DNA of 24,722 bases from a virus (IMGVR_UViG_3300033144_003430:1-24722); one strand, 5' to 3'. Positions 7,519 through 13,666 are shown, counted from the first letter of the stretch. Numbers and translations are program-made. Notes: a model not told the origin generated them from the sequence alone.

Positions 7519-7961
7519 GCGCTGATCCCCAGTTCTCGTAGCGCGCTAGGGTGAACCGGTATCCACCGGCCATGCTTCGGCACATCAGCATCATCAAGCG
7601 CCTTACCCATCCTAACGATGGCGTCCAGCAGATCATCATCGATCTGATTAGTCAGCTGCTTTGCAGCCTCATCAATGTATGGCTCAGCATGAAGCGTTGG
7701 CCCATCAATATCGCTGACCCTGTATGTGCCGTTAAAGCTGCTGCCAGTGACCTCGATCACATCGCCTTCTTCGAGGCCTCCACTGTGGTAGATATCAAAG
7801 CCATCGATGCGACCGATCTTGCCGTTCATTAGGCCTTTGATTGCTGGGCCATAGAAGACATCCTGCTTCGGTTTCGGGCTTGGCACCAAAGCCAACGCCG
7901 GGCCAGCAACAGCCACGGCTGCACCACCCAACATCATCTTAAGAAAGTTACGTCTGTTCAT
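7515..7961 (-). CDS. Tat-signal protein B with capsid-like segments
   Basis: A 148-residue protein beginning MNRRNFLKMMLGGAAVAVAG, a textbook twin-arginine signal; a cleavage site is likely near residue 25 (ALA). The mature part reads GKIGRIDGFDIYHS, then GDVIEVTGSSFNGTYRVSDI, then DEAAKQLTNQID and LDDADVPKHGRWIPVHP. The first and last of these look like conserved pieces of HK97-fold major capsid proteins, but in reversed order. The middle piece looks like a small beta module. I use ATG 7961 because it overlaps the upstream stop as ATGA and places the signal peptide at the terminus; the longer frame to 7994 would bury it. Whether it is exported, and why, is unknown. Confidence 0.75.
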   Translation of the reverse strand: MNRRNFLKMMLGGAAVAVAGPALALVPSPKPKQDVFYGPAIKGLMNGKIGRIDGFDIYHSGGLEEGDVIEVTGSSFNGTYRVSDIDGPTLHAEPYIDEAAKQLTNQIDDDLLDAIVRMGKALDDADVPKHGRWIPVHPSALRELGISA

Positions 7962-8164
7962 CGTCCTAAGCTCCTCTTTAAGTGGGTATCGCATATCTGC
8001 AAGGCCCGCTCCTCTGACTTAAACGCCCCGAAGTGCTTGACCCCGGGAACCCACACCCACCAACTGGTGGCATACTTAAGCACAACCTCTTTGATCCGGT
8101 AGCCATAATTCTCAGCTCGATCGGTGGTCTTCAGGATCTGATTCTTTGTGTCGTACTTCTTCAT
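7958..8164 (-). CDS. Hypothetical small basic protein
   Basis: A 68-residue protein, basic, with an aromatic core ATSWWVWVPGVKHFGAF and a C-terminal helix (SEERALQICDTHLKRSLGR). No signal peptide or membrane helix. It is chained by ATGA overlaps on both sides, so it is made in step with the Tat and lysis proteins. I do not recognise a family. Confidence 0.65.
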   Translation of the reverse strand: MKKYDTKNQILKTTDRAENYGYRIKEVVLKYATSWWVWVPGVKHFGAFKSEERALQICDTHLKRSLGR

Positions 8165-8508
8165 GTGTACACCGCTATCCCTATCTGCACCAACGACAAG
8201 GCGAACACGATGAACAGGCCTGTCATGTGGATCTTTGTGTTGATCTTACTAATGGATCCGCGAATGCGCTCACCCTCGGTCTTCGTCATGAAGTCACGCT
8301 CGATCTCCTCACGCATTTCATCACGGCACCGAGTTATGTGGCCATGGATACTGCCGATGTCTGTTGACGTTTTCTCCATGCTGCGCTGCAGGCCGTCCAT
8401 CGATTTGTTGATTGAAGCCATGAACGTGTCGTGGCGACGGTCGATCTCTGACTGTCGCTGCTTCACCACCGCAACCTCAACTCTTAGATCTTCTAAATCA
8501 CCCGGCAT
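8161..8508 (-). CDS. Tail-anchored coiled-coil membrane protein (XhlA/spanin-like shape)
   Basis: A 115-residue protein. Residues 5-90 are a charged heptad-like coil (LEDLRVEVAVVKQRQSEIDRR and onward), and residues about 95-113 form one C-terminal membrane helix (MTGLFIVFALSLVQIGIAVY) with a three-residue tail. This is the layout of haemolysin XhlA-type lysis accessory proteins and of many phage proteins that assist holins. It lies in the same operon as amidase and holin. ATG 8508 is preceded by GAGGAAAC; the upstream TTG overlaps that site. It overlaps the small terminase gene by 11 bases. Confidence 0.65.
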   Translation of the reverse strand: MPGDLEDLRVEVAVVKQRQSEIDRRHDTFMASINKSMDGLQRSMEKTSTDIGSIHGHITRCRDEMREEIERDFMTKTEGERIRGSISKINTKIHMTGLFIVFALSLVQIGIAVYT

Positions 8509-8965
8509 TCTTGTTTCCTCCAACAAGGTCGAAGTTGAATTCTACCTCCATACTGCCCTGAGTCTCCACCTTATCGGTGAACATTTTCTTCGTCTTACCC
8601 AGCAGCTCAAGCGCCTTGGTGGCACCTCCGGCATTGAAGTCGCTGGCGTCGCCCTCAATGATGTCACCGTCTTTGGTGACCTTCACGAATGGTGACAGCT
8701 CGGTACCCATACACATATCCTTAACCTTGATCAGATCACGCAGGATATCCTCCTCCTGCAGGTCAACAGCTTCGGCTGCCTTCTTGCCCTTCTTTGCCAA
8801 ATAATCCTGAGCCTCCTTCTGGCCCAGAATCTTACATGCGTTCACCCGGGCAGCGTTCAAGCTTCTGCACGCCGGGTATGCCCTCATGTAGCTCTCACCA
8901 ATCCGGTACTGCGGGTCGCTCCTGTAGTTATCGAGGAACGCAAAGCCCTGTTTAGATACTGGCAC
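8498..8965 (-). CDS. Terminase small subunit
   Basis: DNA-recognition subunit of the packaging machine. The N-terminal helix-turn-helix text (FLDNYRSDPQYRIGESYMRAYPACRSLNAARVNACKILG) and the ending ATKALELLGKTKKMFTDKVE are hallmarks of the Terminase_2 (XtmA) family. The middle has the usual acidic linker. I favour the GTG at 8965 (155 residues), whose G is shared with the preceding stop codon and which has CACCGGGA upstream, as elsewhere in this operon. A GTG at 8992 (164 residues) is possible but has no ribosome site. It is separated from the large subunit by about 3.8 kb of lysis and structural genes, which is not the usual order. Confidence 0.85.
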   Translation of the reverse strand: MPVSKQGFAFLDNYRSDPQYRIGESYMRAYPACRSLNAARVNACKILGQKEAQDYLAKKGKKAAEAVDLQEEDILRDLIKVKDMCMGTELSPFVKVTKDGDIIEGDASDFNAGGATKALELLGKTKKMFTDKVETQGSMEVEFNFDLVGGNKNAG

Positions 8966-9243
8966 TATTGCATTCCCGGTGGCTCTGGCCACGCTTCGGT
9001 CGGCATTACATCAATCATATTTACTATCACTTTGTCGCCCTTCTTAAATAATGTCTTCTGCAGTATTGCAAGCGGATCATAGTTCCGTGGTGCTGGGAAG
9101 TTATAAGGATCCTGCGGTTGTACTGTAAGTATCGGACGCTTAGCTGATGAGTTTATGGCGAAGTGTATGGCAGCCTTCAGGATAGCGTCATCGACGTCAT
9201 CACCTTCAACCTCTACGTTCAATCGAACTCTAAATTTAGCCAT
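8965..9243 (-). CDS. Hypothetical protein
   Basis: A 92-residue protein starting MAKFRVRLNVEVEGDDVDDA, a beta strand then an acidic helix start, and ending in a Pro-rich tail (PTEAWPEPPGMQ). GGAG lies eight bases before the ATG, and the ATG overlaps the upstream stop (TAATG). The last base of its stop is the first base of the preferred small terminase start. No recognised family. Confidence 0.6.
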   Translation of the reverse strand: MAKFRVRLNVEVEGDDVDDAILKAAIHFAINSSAKRPILTVQPQDPYNFPAPRNYDPLAILQKTLFKKGDKVIVNMIDVMPTEAWPEPPGMQ

Positions 9244-9497
9244 TACGCGAACTCCGATACCGGCCAGTCGTTAATGACATGACTCAGTTCTGGGCATTGT
9301 TTGGATTTAAGTAAGGCACGAATCTTATCCTCTTCAGCACCATCAACCATAGGCGTCAGCGAGACGAAGCCCTGACCTCGGGGGATCAGACTAGCATCTC
9401 TGAAGTTATAGATCCGACTGACCATGCGAGGGTTCACGCCCTGCTCATTGATCCAGTTGCGGAAGTGTTCATCGGTGCGTGCGATTACGTTAATCAT
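9243..9497 (-). CDS. Hypothetical protein
   Basis: An 84-residue soluble protein (MINVIARTDEHFRNWINEQG ...). The phrase INVIARTDEHFRNW suggests a strand-helix fold, and the whole has few Lys and Cys. The start overlaps the next gene's end by eight bases, in keeping with operon packing. No family recognised. Confidence 0.6.
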   Translation of the reverse strand: MINVIARTDEHFRNWINEQGVNPRMVSRIYNFRDASLIPRGQGFVSLTPMVDGAEEDKIRALLKSKQCPELSHVINDWPVSEFA

Positions 9498-9711
9498 CAG
9501 TCACTCCCGGCTTAGGGTAGAAGGCTGACGGTGGGATAGGTGCAAGCTCATCGATCCACGCCTTGGTGAACTTCAACCCGGACGGATTGATGACTGCCTT
9601 GGCGTTGTCGATCATGCTCGCAGCAATGATCTTGCCGGCAATGGATTTACCCTGACGCTGCAGTAGCTCGCGCTTTAATCTGAATGCTTCCATCTCTACG
9701 ATGTTGCTCAT
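9490..9711 (-). CDS. Hypothetical small protein
   Basis: A 73-residue protein, helical and basic in the first half (FRLKRELLQRQGKSIAGKIIAAS), Pro-rich at the end. ATGA overlap with the upstream gene. No domain recognised; it may bind nucleic acid or a partner, but nothing in the text decides this. Confidence 0.55.
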   Translation of the reverse strand: MSNIVEMEAFRLKRELLQRQGKSIAGKIIAASMIDNAKAVINPSGLKFTKAWIDELAPIPPSAFYPKPGVTDD

Positions 9712-9971
9712 GATGATGTAACTTCAAGCTCAGCCCTAATATCTTCTGGCTTGATCTTGATGAACTGGCGTGACTCGATGAATGCAGCCATATCACGATC
9801 AAGCTCTTTGCTGGCAAGGCCACCAACAACGATGTATTTCGTGCCACGCTCAATCCCTCTGAGCTTTTCCATATGGTAGCCAAAGATAAGCTGATGCCAT
9901 GGAATACACAGCTCGTTAGCCAGTGACAGAACGTGCCGGTAAGAATCTGTTATTACAATCACATATTTCAT
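9708..9971 (-). CDS. Hypothetical protein, Rossmann-like text
   Basis: An 87-residue protein beginning MKYVIVITDSYRHVLSLANE and continuing TKYIVVGGLASKELDRDMAAF. Alternating hydrophobic strands and helices resemble a small alpha/beta (Rossmann or TOPRIM-like) fold. ATG 9971 is chosen over a longer frame to 10076 because the leader CCACTACCACCGAGGAAG lies immediately upstream. The function is unknown. Confidence 0.65.
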   Translation of the reverse strand: MKYVIVITDSYRHVLSLANELCIPWHQLIFGYHMEKLRGIERGTKYIVVGGLASKELDRDMAAFIESRQFIKIKPEDIRAELEVTSS

Positions 9972-9977
9972 AAATCT

Positions 9978-9991
9978 TCCTCGGTGGTAGT
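9978..9991 (-). repeat. ACTACCACCGAGGA leader copy
   Basis: Leftward copy placed seven bases before the ATG at 9971, supplying its ribosome site. Confidence 0.65.
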
Positions 9992-9993
9992 GG

Positions 9994-10239
9994 TTAATCG
10001 TAGTTTTCCTGATCGTTACTCTGTGACCCGGGGCCATACTGAGGCGCCTTCTGTTGTCGTGAAGGAGTAAGCGCACGACCCTCTCGGCGGGCCAACGTCT
10101 GCTTAATCTTCTTAGCGACGCTACCAGCAGATGCTAATACGCCAGCGCCCGGGGTTTTGCCCATGGGTATCGGCCCTTCTGACTTGCGACGAGCCTTAGC
10201 TTCTGTCTTCGTCTCGCCATAAATATTCTTTGCCGCCAT
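9994..10239 (-). CDS. Hypothetical basic low-complexity protein
   Basis: An 81-residue, Lys/Arg/Gly/Ala/Gln-rich protein that looks largely disordered (AKARRKSEGPIPMGKTPGAG; TPSRQQKAPQYGPGSQSN). The net positive charge suggests binding to nucleic acid or an acidic partner. ATG 10239 has GAGGGA seven bases upstream; the ATG two codons earlier sits on that site. It is the first gene after the promoter at 10278-10306. Confidence 0.55.
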   Translation of the reverse strand: MAAKNIYGETKTEAKARRKSEGPIPMGKTPGAGVLASAGSVAKKIKQTLARREGRALTPSRQQKAPQYGPGSQSNDQENYD

Positions 10240-10277
10240 AGTCATTCCCTCAAGTGGTTGGGATCTCCTCTGCTCTG

Positions 10278-10306
10278 AGTGTAGCTGATTCCCGCAGATT
10301 GCTCAA
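10278..10306 (-). promoter_or_regulatory. sigma70-type promoter, leftward
   Basis: -35 TTGAGC (10301-10306), a 17-base spacer and -10 TACACT (10278-10283) in a 65-base gap. It would feed the genes from 10239 leftward, including terminase small subunit and lysis genes. Confidence 0.55.
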
Positions 10307-10310
10307 AAGC

Positions 10311-10502
10311 CTAGAACTTGCGGGTGTTGTATACCCGTCTCATCTTGTTGATGAATCTAGCCAGCTGGTTGGCGTCGGCTTCCGTCAGCCATTTATCAGT
10401 ATCAAACATTACCCTGATTGGCTCGTTCTCATCATCGACATCAAGCTCGATGGTTACTTCTGTGTTTGAGTCTTTCAGGTAGATGACGTCGGTTATGTTC
10501 AT
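10311..10502 (-). CDS. Hypothetical acidic small protein
   Basis: A 63-residue protein (MNITDVIYLKDSNTEVTIEL ...), strand-rich and acidic at first (DVDDENEPI), then a helix (TEADANQLARFINKMRRVY). ATGA overlap with the gene upstream. Family not recognised. Confidence 0.6.
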   Translation of the reverse strand: MNITDVIYLKDSNTEVTIELDVDDENEPIRVMFDTDKWLTEADANQLARFINKMRRVYNTRKF

Positions 10503-10906
10503 GACTTGCGCTCCTTGTTGTATCCACGAATCAGGCGCTCGATCAGGCTGGTCTGCTCATCATTCATGATGACGTAAACTGGGTAACGACGATGACTGTC
10601 AGCCAAAAGCTCTCGCTTATACACCTCGTGCATGACGACGGCTTCTGCTGCTAACGCCTCTCCACCAAGATAGCTCGACGGAGCATCTTCTCTGACGGCC
10701 ATCGAGATCACATCCATCCCCGCATCAACGTCCTGCCGGGTGCCGTCATAACTTCCGCCGATAAATAAAGTTTTCGTGTAGCTCTTTATGTATTGCTCAA
10801 ACATGATAAGCAGACCGCTACAGTCCAGATCCTTACAGAAGTCTTGGTGCTTGTCGGGGTTTTCTTCTCCGCAAACTCTGCAGACCATGCCGTCATAATT
10901 TTGCAT
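10499..10906 (-). CDS. Zinc-finger-like hypothetical protein
   Basis: A 135-residue protein. Residues 9-29 hold CRVC and a second Cys pair (FCKDLDC), a likely zinc-binding knuckle. The remainder is mixed, with a helical end (DEQTSLIERLIRGYNKERKS). The start overlaps the upstream stop as TAATG. Small Cys-rich proteins like this are common in phage early regions and often bind host proteins or nucleic acid; the target is unknown. Confidence 0.65.
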   Translation of the reverse strand: MQNYDGMVCRVCGEENPDKHQDFCKDLDCSGLLIMFEQYIKSYTKTLFIGGSYDGTRQDVDAGMDVISMAVREDAPSSYLGGEALAAEAVVMHEVYKRELLADSHRRYPVYVIMNDEQTSLIERLIRGYNKERKS

Positions 10907-11280
10907 TAGGCTTTCTTCTCCTTGCTATGCTCTGCAGCGTAGTCCTTCACCAGCTCACGCATGTCATCACGAGGACTCATACAGTAGCCCAGCTCATTCA
11001 GTGAAAAGTACAGATCACCACAGCTCTCACACATCCAGTCTGACGCTATCGGGATCTCGCCGTCTTCACCGTAAATCCTTTCCTCGATGTCGCCATCAGG
11101 AATGCGTGCGCGCCCATGTTCAATACACAGCGAGCCGAGATCAATCAGCTCTTTGCATGAGCAGCATCGCTGTCTTCGCTTAGTTTCTAATGGCTTGAAG
11201 TCATCACTCACATGCCCAGACCACATCCAGTCACCCGGGTCAGGGTACCAGTCACTATCACACTCACACATCAGGCCCAT
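10906..11280 (-). CDS. Cys-rich zinc-binding hypothetical protein
   Basis: A 124-residue protein with CCSCKELIDLGSLCIEHG near residues 39-56 and CESCGDLYFSLNELGYC near 84-100, which make probable zinc knuckles. The first part is Trp- and Asp-rich (SDWYPDPGDWMWSGH). This text type is seen in several phage small-protein families without known function. It stands second in the leftward operon from the promoter at 11641-11669. Confidence 0.65.
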   Translation of the reverse strand: MGLMCECDSDWYPDPGDWMWSGHVSDDFKPLETKRRQRCCSCKELIDLGSLCIEHGRARIPDGDIEERIYGEDGEIPIASDWMCESCGDLYFSLNELGYCMSPRDDMRELVKDYAAEHSKEKKA

Positions 11281-11301
11281 ATTGATCTCCTCATTTCGGC
11301 G

Positions 11302-11544
11302 CTATAACTTAATCGCCTTCATCTCTTTCACATGGCTCAAGCAATTCTTGCAGGTTATTCCGCCACGATTAACTTCCTTAAATCTGTAGACCGCGTCTGG
11401 ATTACGCGCCCCTTCATCAACAAATTCACCAGTACACAATAGACATAAATCTCCCGAAGCATGTGTTATCACGTGCCAACACTGCTCATCAGGAGGGACA
11501 TCAAAGCCGTCTTCGTTTACCAGTTGTTTTGTTAGTGTTGTCAT
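11302..11544 (-). CDS. Small zinc-ribbon-like protein, first gene of leftward operon
   Basis: An 80-residue protein with two CxxC pairs, CLLC (34-37) and CKNC (65-68), plus His residues. This arrangement fits one zinc ribbon. The ribosome site is weak (ACGAGAGACTTA). Upstream lies a degenerate form of the phage leader (TTCCACCAACAACGAGAG) and then the leftward promoter. Confidence 0.65.
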   Translation of the reverse strand: MTTLTKQLVNEDGFDVPPDEQCWHVITHASGDLCLLCTGEFVDEGARNPDAVYRFKEVNRGGITCKNCLSHVKEMKAIKL

Positions 11545-11640
11545 TAAGTCTCTCGTTGTTGGTGGAAGCTGGCTGGTTTCCAGTTCTTTCTGGCAAAGCC
11601 CTTGGCCTAAGTTTTTTCTCCATCAGCCAGCCCCTATTAC

Positions 11641-11669
11641 AGTATATGGCAGTCTTTCTGGTAACTCAA
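11641..11669 (-). promoter_or_regulatory. Leftward promoter of the divergent pair
   Basis: -35 TTGAGT (11664-11669), a 17-base spacer and -10 TATACT (11641-11646). Its -35 runs into the operator that also covers the rightward -35. The leader to ATG 11544 is about 90 bases and contains no obvious terminator. With the rightward promoter it explains most of the 313-base gap between 11545 and 11857. Confidence 0.65.
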
Positions 11670-11679
11670 CAGTTGTTGA
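11666..11679. promoter_or_regulatory. Operator TCAACA-GT-TGTTGA between divergent promoters
   Basis: Perfect 6-base inverted arms around GT. It overlaps the -35 hexamers of both divergent promoters, so one bound dimer could shut both. The 14-base sequence CAACAGTTGTTGAC recurs exactly at 21810-21823 in front of recT. Confidence 0.65.
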
Positions 11680-11704
11680 CATAATAGTTAATCGTTGCTA
11701 TATT
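11676..11704 (+). promoter_or_regulatory. Rightward early promoter
   Basis: -35 TTGACA (11676-11681), exactly 17 bases, -10 TATATT (11699-11704): the best consensus promoter in the window. It drives the small-gene operon from 11858. The leader of about 145 bases contains short hairpins (TGCAAC...GTTGCA and GGCC...GGCC) before the leader motif. Confidence 0.8.
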
Positions 11705-11836
11705 CAGTGTGTATTAGAAATAAGCTGCACGGCACAGGATAATGTCGGGTTGAGGAGAAGCCGGACAGTAGACCGGAAACGAATCAACAAGTCTGCAACA
11801 TAGCAGTTGCACTGATGAGGCCTGACGCTGGCCGAA

Positions 11837-11850
11837 ACTACCACCGAGGA
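11837..11850 (+). repeat. ACTACCACCGAGGA leader copy 1
   Basis: Precedes ATG 11858 and follows a GGCC-N7-GGCC hairpin. Confidence 0.7.
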
Positions 11851-11857
11851 TCTAACC

Positions 11858-12028
11858 ATGAAGCAGCATAACAACCTGAGTCTGTCTGACGTCCTGATCG
11901 CTATTGCGCTGGCGCCAGTATCCAATAAGCACAACCCTTCGGCAGCGGCTCTGTCCGTCACTCCCAAGGGTCAGCACTTAGTTAACCACTACATTGGCGG
12001 CTACCACTTCTTCACGGTCGCCAGTTAG
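11858..12028 (+). CDS. Hypothetical 56-residue early protein
   Basis: First gene after the rightward promoter, MKQHNNLSLSDVLIAIALAP and onward to HYIGGYHFFTVAS. It is His- and Ala-rich with one mildly hydrophobic helix (VLIAIALAPV). GAGGA lies seven bases before the ATG. Its place as the first early gene suggests a role in host takeover, but no family is recognised. Confidence 0.6.
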   Translation: MKQHNNLSLSDVLIAIALAPVSNKHNPSAAALSVTPKGQHLVNHYIGGYHFFTVAS

Positions 12029-12037
12029 CATCACTTA

Positions 12038-12053
12038 GTTAGTGACCACTAAC
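12038..12053. promoter_or_regulatory. Second GTTAGTG-N2-CACTAAC palindrome
   Basis: Same arms as at 5003-5018, centre AC. It lies between two early genes, 19 bases before ATG 12072. TATAAG (12057-12062) follows and could serve as a weak -10 with the palindrome in the spacer region, so this may be a regulated internal promoter or a transcript-level site. Confidence 0.5.
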
Positions 12054-12071
12054 CAATATAAGGAAACGATT

Positions 12072-12308
12072 ATGAGAAACGCGATACACATACAGGCCAT
12101 AGAGGCCAACGATTCTTACTCTGGCAAACCTGAAGCGGTCTTGAGGATCTACCACGCTCATCACCATAACGCAGTAGAGGTTCACCACTCATTCAGTAAC
12201 GCGGCCATTGGCTGCATCTCTGGGTGGGTTGAGGAGGGTTACGTTGTCCTCTCTGATGAAGAGAACGTAAAGGAAGATCTTAGCCGCAGGATCGTAGCTG
12301 CAGCTTAG
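12072..12308 (+). CDS. Hypothetical 78-residue early protein
   Basis: Begins MRNAIHIQAIEANDSYSGKP, with a His-rich strand (LRIYHAHHHNAVEVHHSFSN) and an acidic C-terminal helix (SDEENVKEDLSRRI). ATG 12072 has AAGGAAA upstream; an in-frame GTG at 12042 lies inside the palindrome and is less likely. No family recognised; the His cluster might bind metal. Confidence 0.6.
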   Translation: MRNAIHIQAIEANDSYSGKPEAVLRIYHAHHHNAVEVHHSFSNAAIGCISGWVEEGYVVLSDEENVKEDLSRRIVAAA

Positions 12309-12353
12309 TGGCTCAAGTGAAGTGTCTGGCTCCCCGGGCGCTTTGCTGGACTT

Positions 12354-12370
12354 ACTACCACCGGCAGGAG
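12354..12370 (+). repeat. ACTACCACCG(GC)AGGAG leader copy 2
   Basis: Preceded by GCTGGACTT; two extra bases interrupt the usual form. Supplies AGGAG for ATG 12378. Confidence 0.7.
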
Positions 12371-12377
12371 AAACATC

Positions 12378-12512
12378 ATGAAAGAAACAATCGATCTTAC
12401 ACCTACCAAAGAAGGCTACATTCACATGCTGACTGTGATCATTGAAAGCAGCACCAAGCCCAGTGATATTAAGTGGGCCAAGAATGAGCTGTTCAAGTTA
12501 GCACGCGGTTGA
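12378..12512 (+). CDS. Hypothetical 44-residue early protein
   Basis: MKETIDLTPTKEGYIHMLTV, then an amphipathic helix (SDIKWAKNELFKLARG). It has a strong ribosome site (AGGAGAAACATC) and a full leader repeat, which together support a real gene despite its size. Function unknown. Confidence 0.6.
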   Translation: MKETIDLTPTKEGYIHMLTVIIESSTKPSDIKWAKNELFKLARG

Positions 12513-12553
12513 TCAAGTCGAGGCTATCCATCTGGGTGGCCTCTGCTGGATTT

Positions 12554-12568
12554 ACTACCACTGAGGAG
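12554..12568 (+). repeat. ACTACCACTGAGGAG leader copy 3
   Basis: One base differs from the consensus. It follows GCTGGATTT and a GAGGC...GCCTC hairpin, and precedes ATG 12576. Confidence 0.7.
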
Positions 12569-12575
12569 ATCTGCC

Positions 12576-12767
12576 ATGCCTGCATTATGTGACAAGTGCC
12601 GAAACGAGGATCTGTCTGTTTGGGATACCCATCGGGTGGCTGAACTTACGACAGACTTTTTCGGCAAACCAATAAAGATAGTCAAGTATCTCTGCAATGA
12701 GTGTCTTGGCCATGGTGAAAACATTCACACGAACAACTACCACAAGGAGAAACATCATGCCGCATGA
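12576..12767 (+). CDS. Small zinc-finger-like protein
   Basis: A 63-residue protein with CDKC (5-8) and CNEC (40-43), spaced as one zinc ribbon, then a His-rich tail (HGENIHTNNYHKEKHHAA). The last eleven bases overlap the next gene. Such ribbons in phage early proteins usually contact RNA polymerase, DNA or RNA; which applies here is unknown. Confidence 0.65.
   Translation: MPALCDKCRNEDLSVWDTHRVAELTTDFFGKPIKIVKYLCNECLGHGENIHTNNYHKEKHHAA
12736..12749 (+). repeat. ACTACCACAAGGAG leader copy 4
   Basis: Lies within the end of the previous coding region, so the motif is kept even where it must also encode protein. Followed by AAACATCATG, as in copy 2. Confidence 0.65.
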
Positions 12768-12960
12768 ATTTGATGACTACACAGCTGTCGGGATCTGCGA
12801 AGGGTTCGTTGAGTCTGATAGCGAAGAGCAGGTTATCGCTGCTTGGCAATACCTGATCGACAAGGGTTTGTGCTGGCAGCTTCAGGGCTGGTTCGGCAGA
12901 GCAGCTGAGTCGCTCATCGAGCAGGGCGTCTGTCACCACAAAGAGGAGAAGGTGTCGTGA
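12757..12960 (+). CDS. Hypothetical 67-residue early protein
   Basis: MPHEFDDYTAVGICEGFVES, then helices SEEQVIAAWQYLIDKGLCWQL and RAAESLIEQGVCHHK. It resembles short phage proteins with the theme 'A-W-Q-x-L-I-D-x-G ... L-Q-G-W-F-G-R', which have no assigned function to my knowledge. ATG 12757 has AAGGAG upstream; a longer frame from 12697 runs inside the previous gene and is rejected. Confidence 0.7.
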   Translation: MPHEFDDYTAVGICEGFVESDSEEQVIAAWQYLIDKGLCWQLQGWFGRAAESLIEQGVCHHKEEKVS

Positions 12961-13127
12961 GCGTGATCATCAACCAGCCTGAACTCAAAGAGGACTGGCA
13001 AACCAGAGTGCGCGGCAAACTCAAGGATGAGTACGATATCTACGTGAGCCTTTGTGATGATGGCGATGGCCACGATATCGATACCGGGCTACCACTTAAA
13101 ACTTTCGACGAATGGCTTAATAGCTGA
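12957..13127 (+). CDS. Hypothetical 56-residue acidic protein, GTG start
   Basis: GTG at 12957 overlaps the previous stop as GTGA. The protein reads (M)SVIINQPELKEDWQTRVRGK and then the acidic region CDDGDGHDIDTG, ending KTFDEWLNS. GAGGAGAAGG lies nearby upstream. The aspartate-rich loop could bind a divalent ion, but no known domain is evident. Confidence 0.6.
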   Translation: MSVIINQPELKEDWQTRVRGKLKDEYDIYVSLCDDGDGHDIDTGLPLKTFDEWLNS

Positions 13128-13136
13128 GGAGAATGT

Positions 13137-13334
13137 ATGGCAGTAAAAATTATCAAGATCCTTTCCTGCAGTGGGTGTCCACATAAACAAGAGATTGGAC
13201 ACCTCTGCCTGAAGGGGCCGAACGTATACGAGGTTGATCACTACTTCTGTGGTCTTACCGTCGAGTCTTTCGAGCTAACGAACATTCGGGTCTTGCCTGA
13301 CTGGTGTCCTCTCGAAGACTACAACTCAAAGTAA
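13137..13334 (+). CDS. Small Cys-rich protein
   Basis: A 65-residue protein with CSGCPHKQ (11-18), a Cys at 24, FCGL (38) and WCPL (57). This spacing is typical of short phage proteins annotated only as Cys-rich, and suits a zinc or metal cluster. GAGGAG lies before the ATG. Function unknown. Confidence 0.65.
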   Translation: MAVKIIKILSCSGCPHKQEIGHLCLKGPNVYEVDHYFCGLTVESFELTNIRVLPDWCPLEDYNSK

Positions 13335-13375
13335 ATCAAATCGTGGCTCTTCAAGGAGGGGCCACCGTTGGATTA

Positions 13376-13390
13376 ACTACCACCGAGGAG
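13376..13390 (+). repeat. ACTACCACCGAGGAG leader copy 5
   Basis: Exact consensus; follows a GTGGC...GCCAC hairpin and GTTGGATTA. Precedes ATG 13397. Confidence 0.7.
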
Positions 13391-13396
13391 GATGTT

Positions 13397-13666
13397 ATGT
13401 CCTACCCATATCGATGCAGCAAACCCGGCTGCCGTAAGCGTATCGCTCTCAAGCAAAAAATTGAGCAGTACGTTGACGGCAAAAATTGTCCGGCGTGTGG
13501 GAAAGACTCCCTGAAGCTGGACACCAACAAACGTCGTGAGGGCCGTCGCATGAGATGTTCGTGTGACGGTTATCACTTCCCGCACCGCAAAGGATCTTTG
13601 TGGTGCATCCATTCAACCATAGTGCCAACCGATGACGATCATCGGAACCGCGACGTAAGGAGGTAA
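13397..13666 (+). CDS. Zinc-ribbon protein
   Basis: An 89-residue basic protein. Cys7 and Cys12 (CSKPGC) pair with CPAC (31-34), and later CSC plus HFPHRKGSLWCIH offers a second metal site. The consensus leader fixes the start at ATG 13397; the longer frame back to 13304 overlaps the previous gene and the leader. Many basic residues (NKRREGRRMR) suggest nucleic-acid binding. Confidence 0.7.
   Translation: MSYPYRCSKPGCRKRIALKQKIEQYVDGKNCPACGKDSLKLDTNKRREGRRMRCSCDGYHFPHRKGSLWCIHSTIVPTDDDHRNRDVRR

Noticed and set aside
8033-8695. 220-codon rightward frame
   Set aside because: Covers three well-supported leftward genes with proper starts and overlaps; no start signal of its own.
11704-11967. 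Leftward frame over the early leader
   Set aside because: Runs across the rightward promoter, leader and first early gene; no ribosome site.
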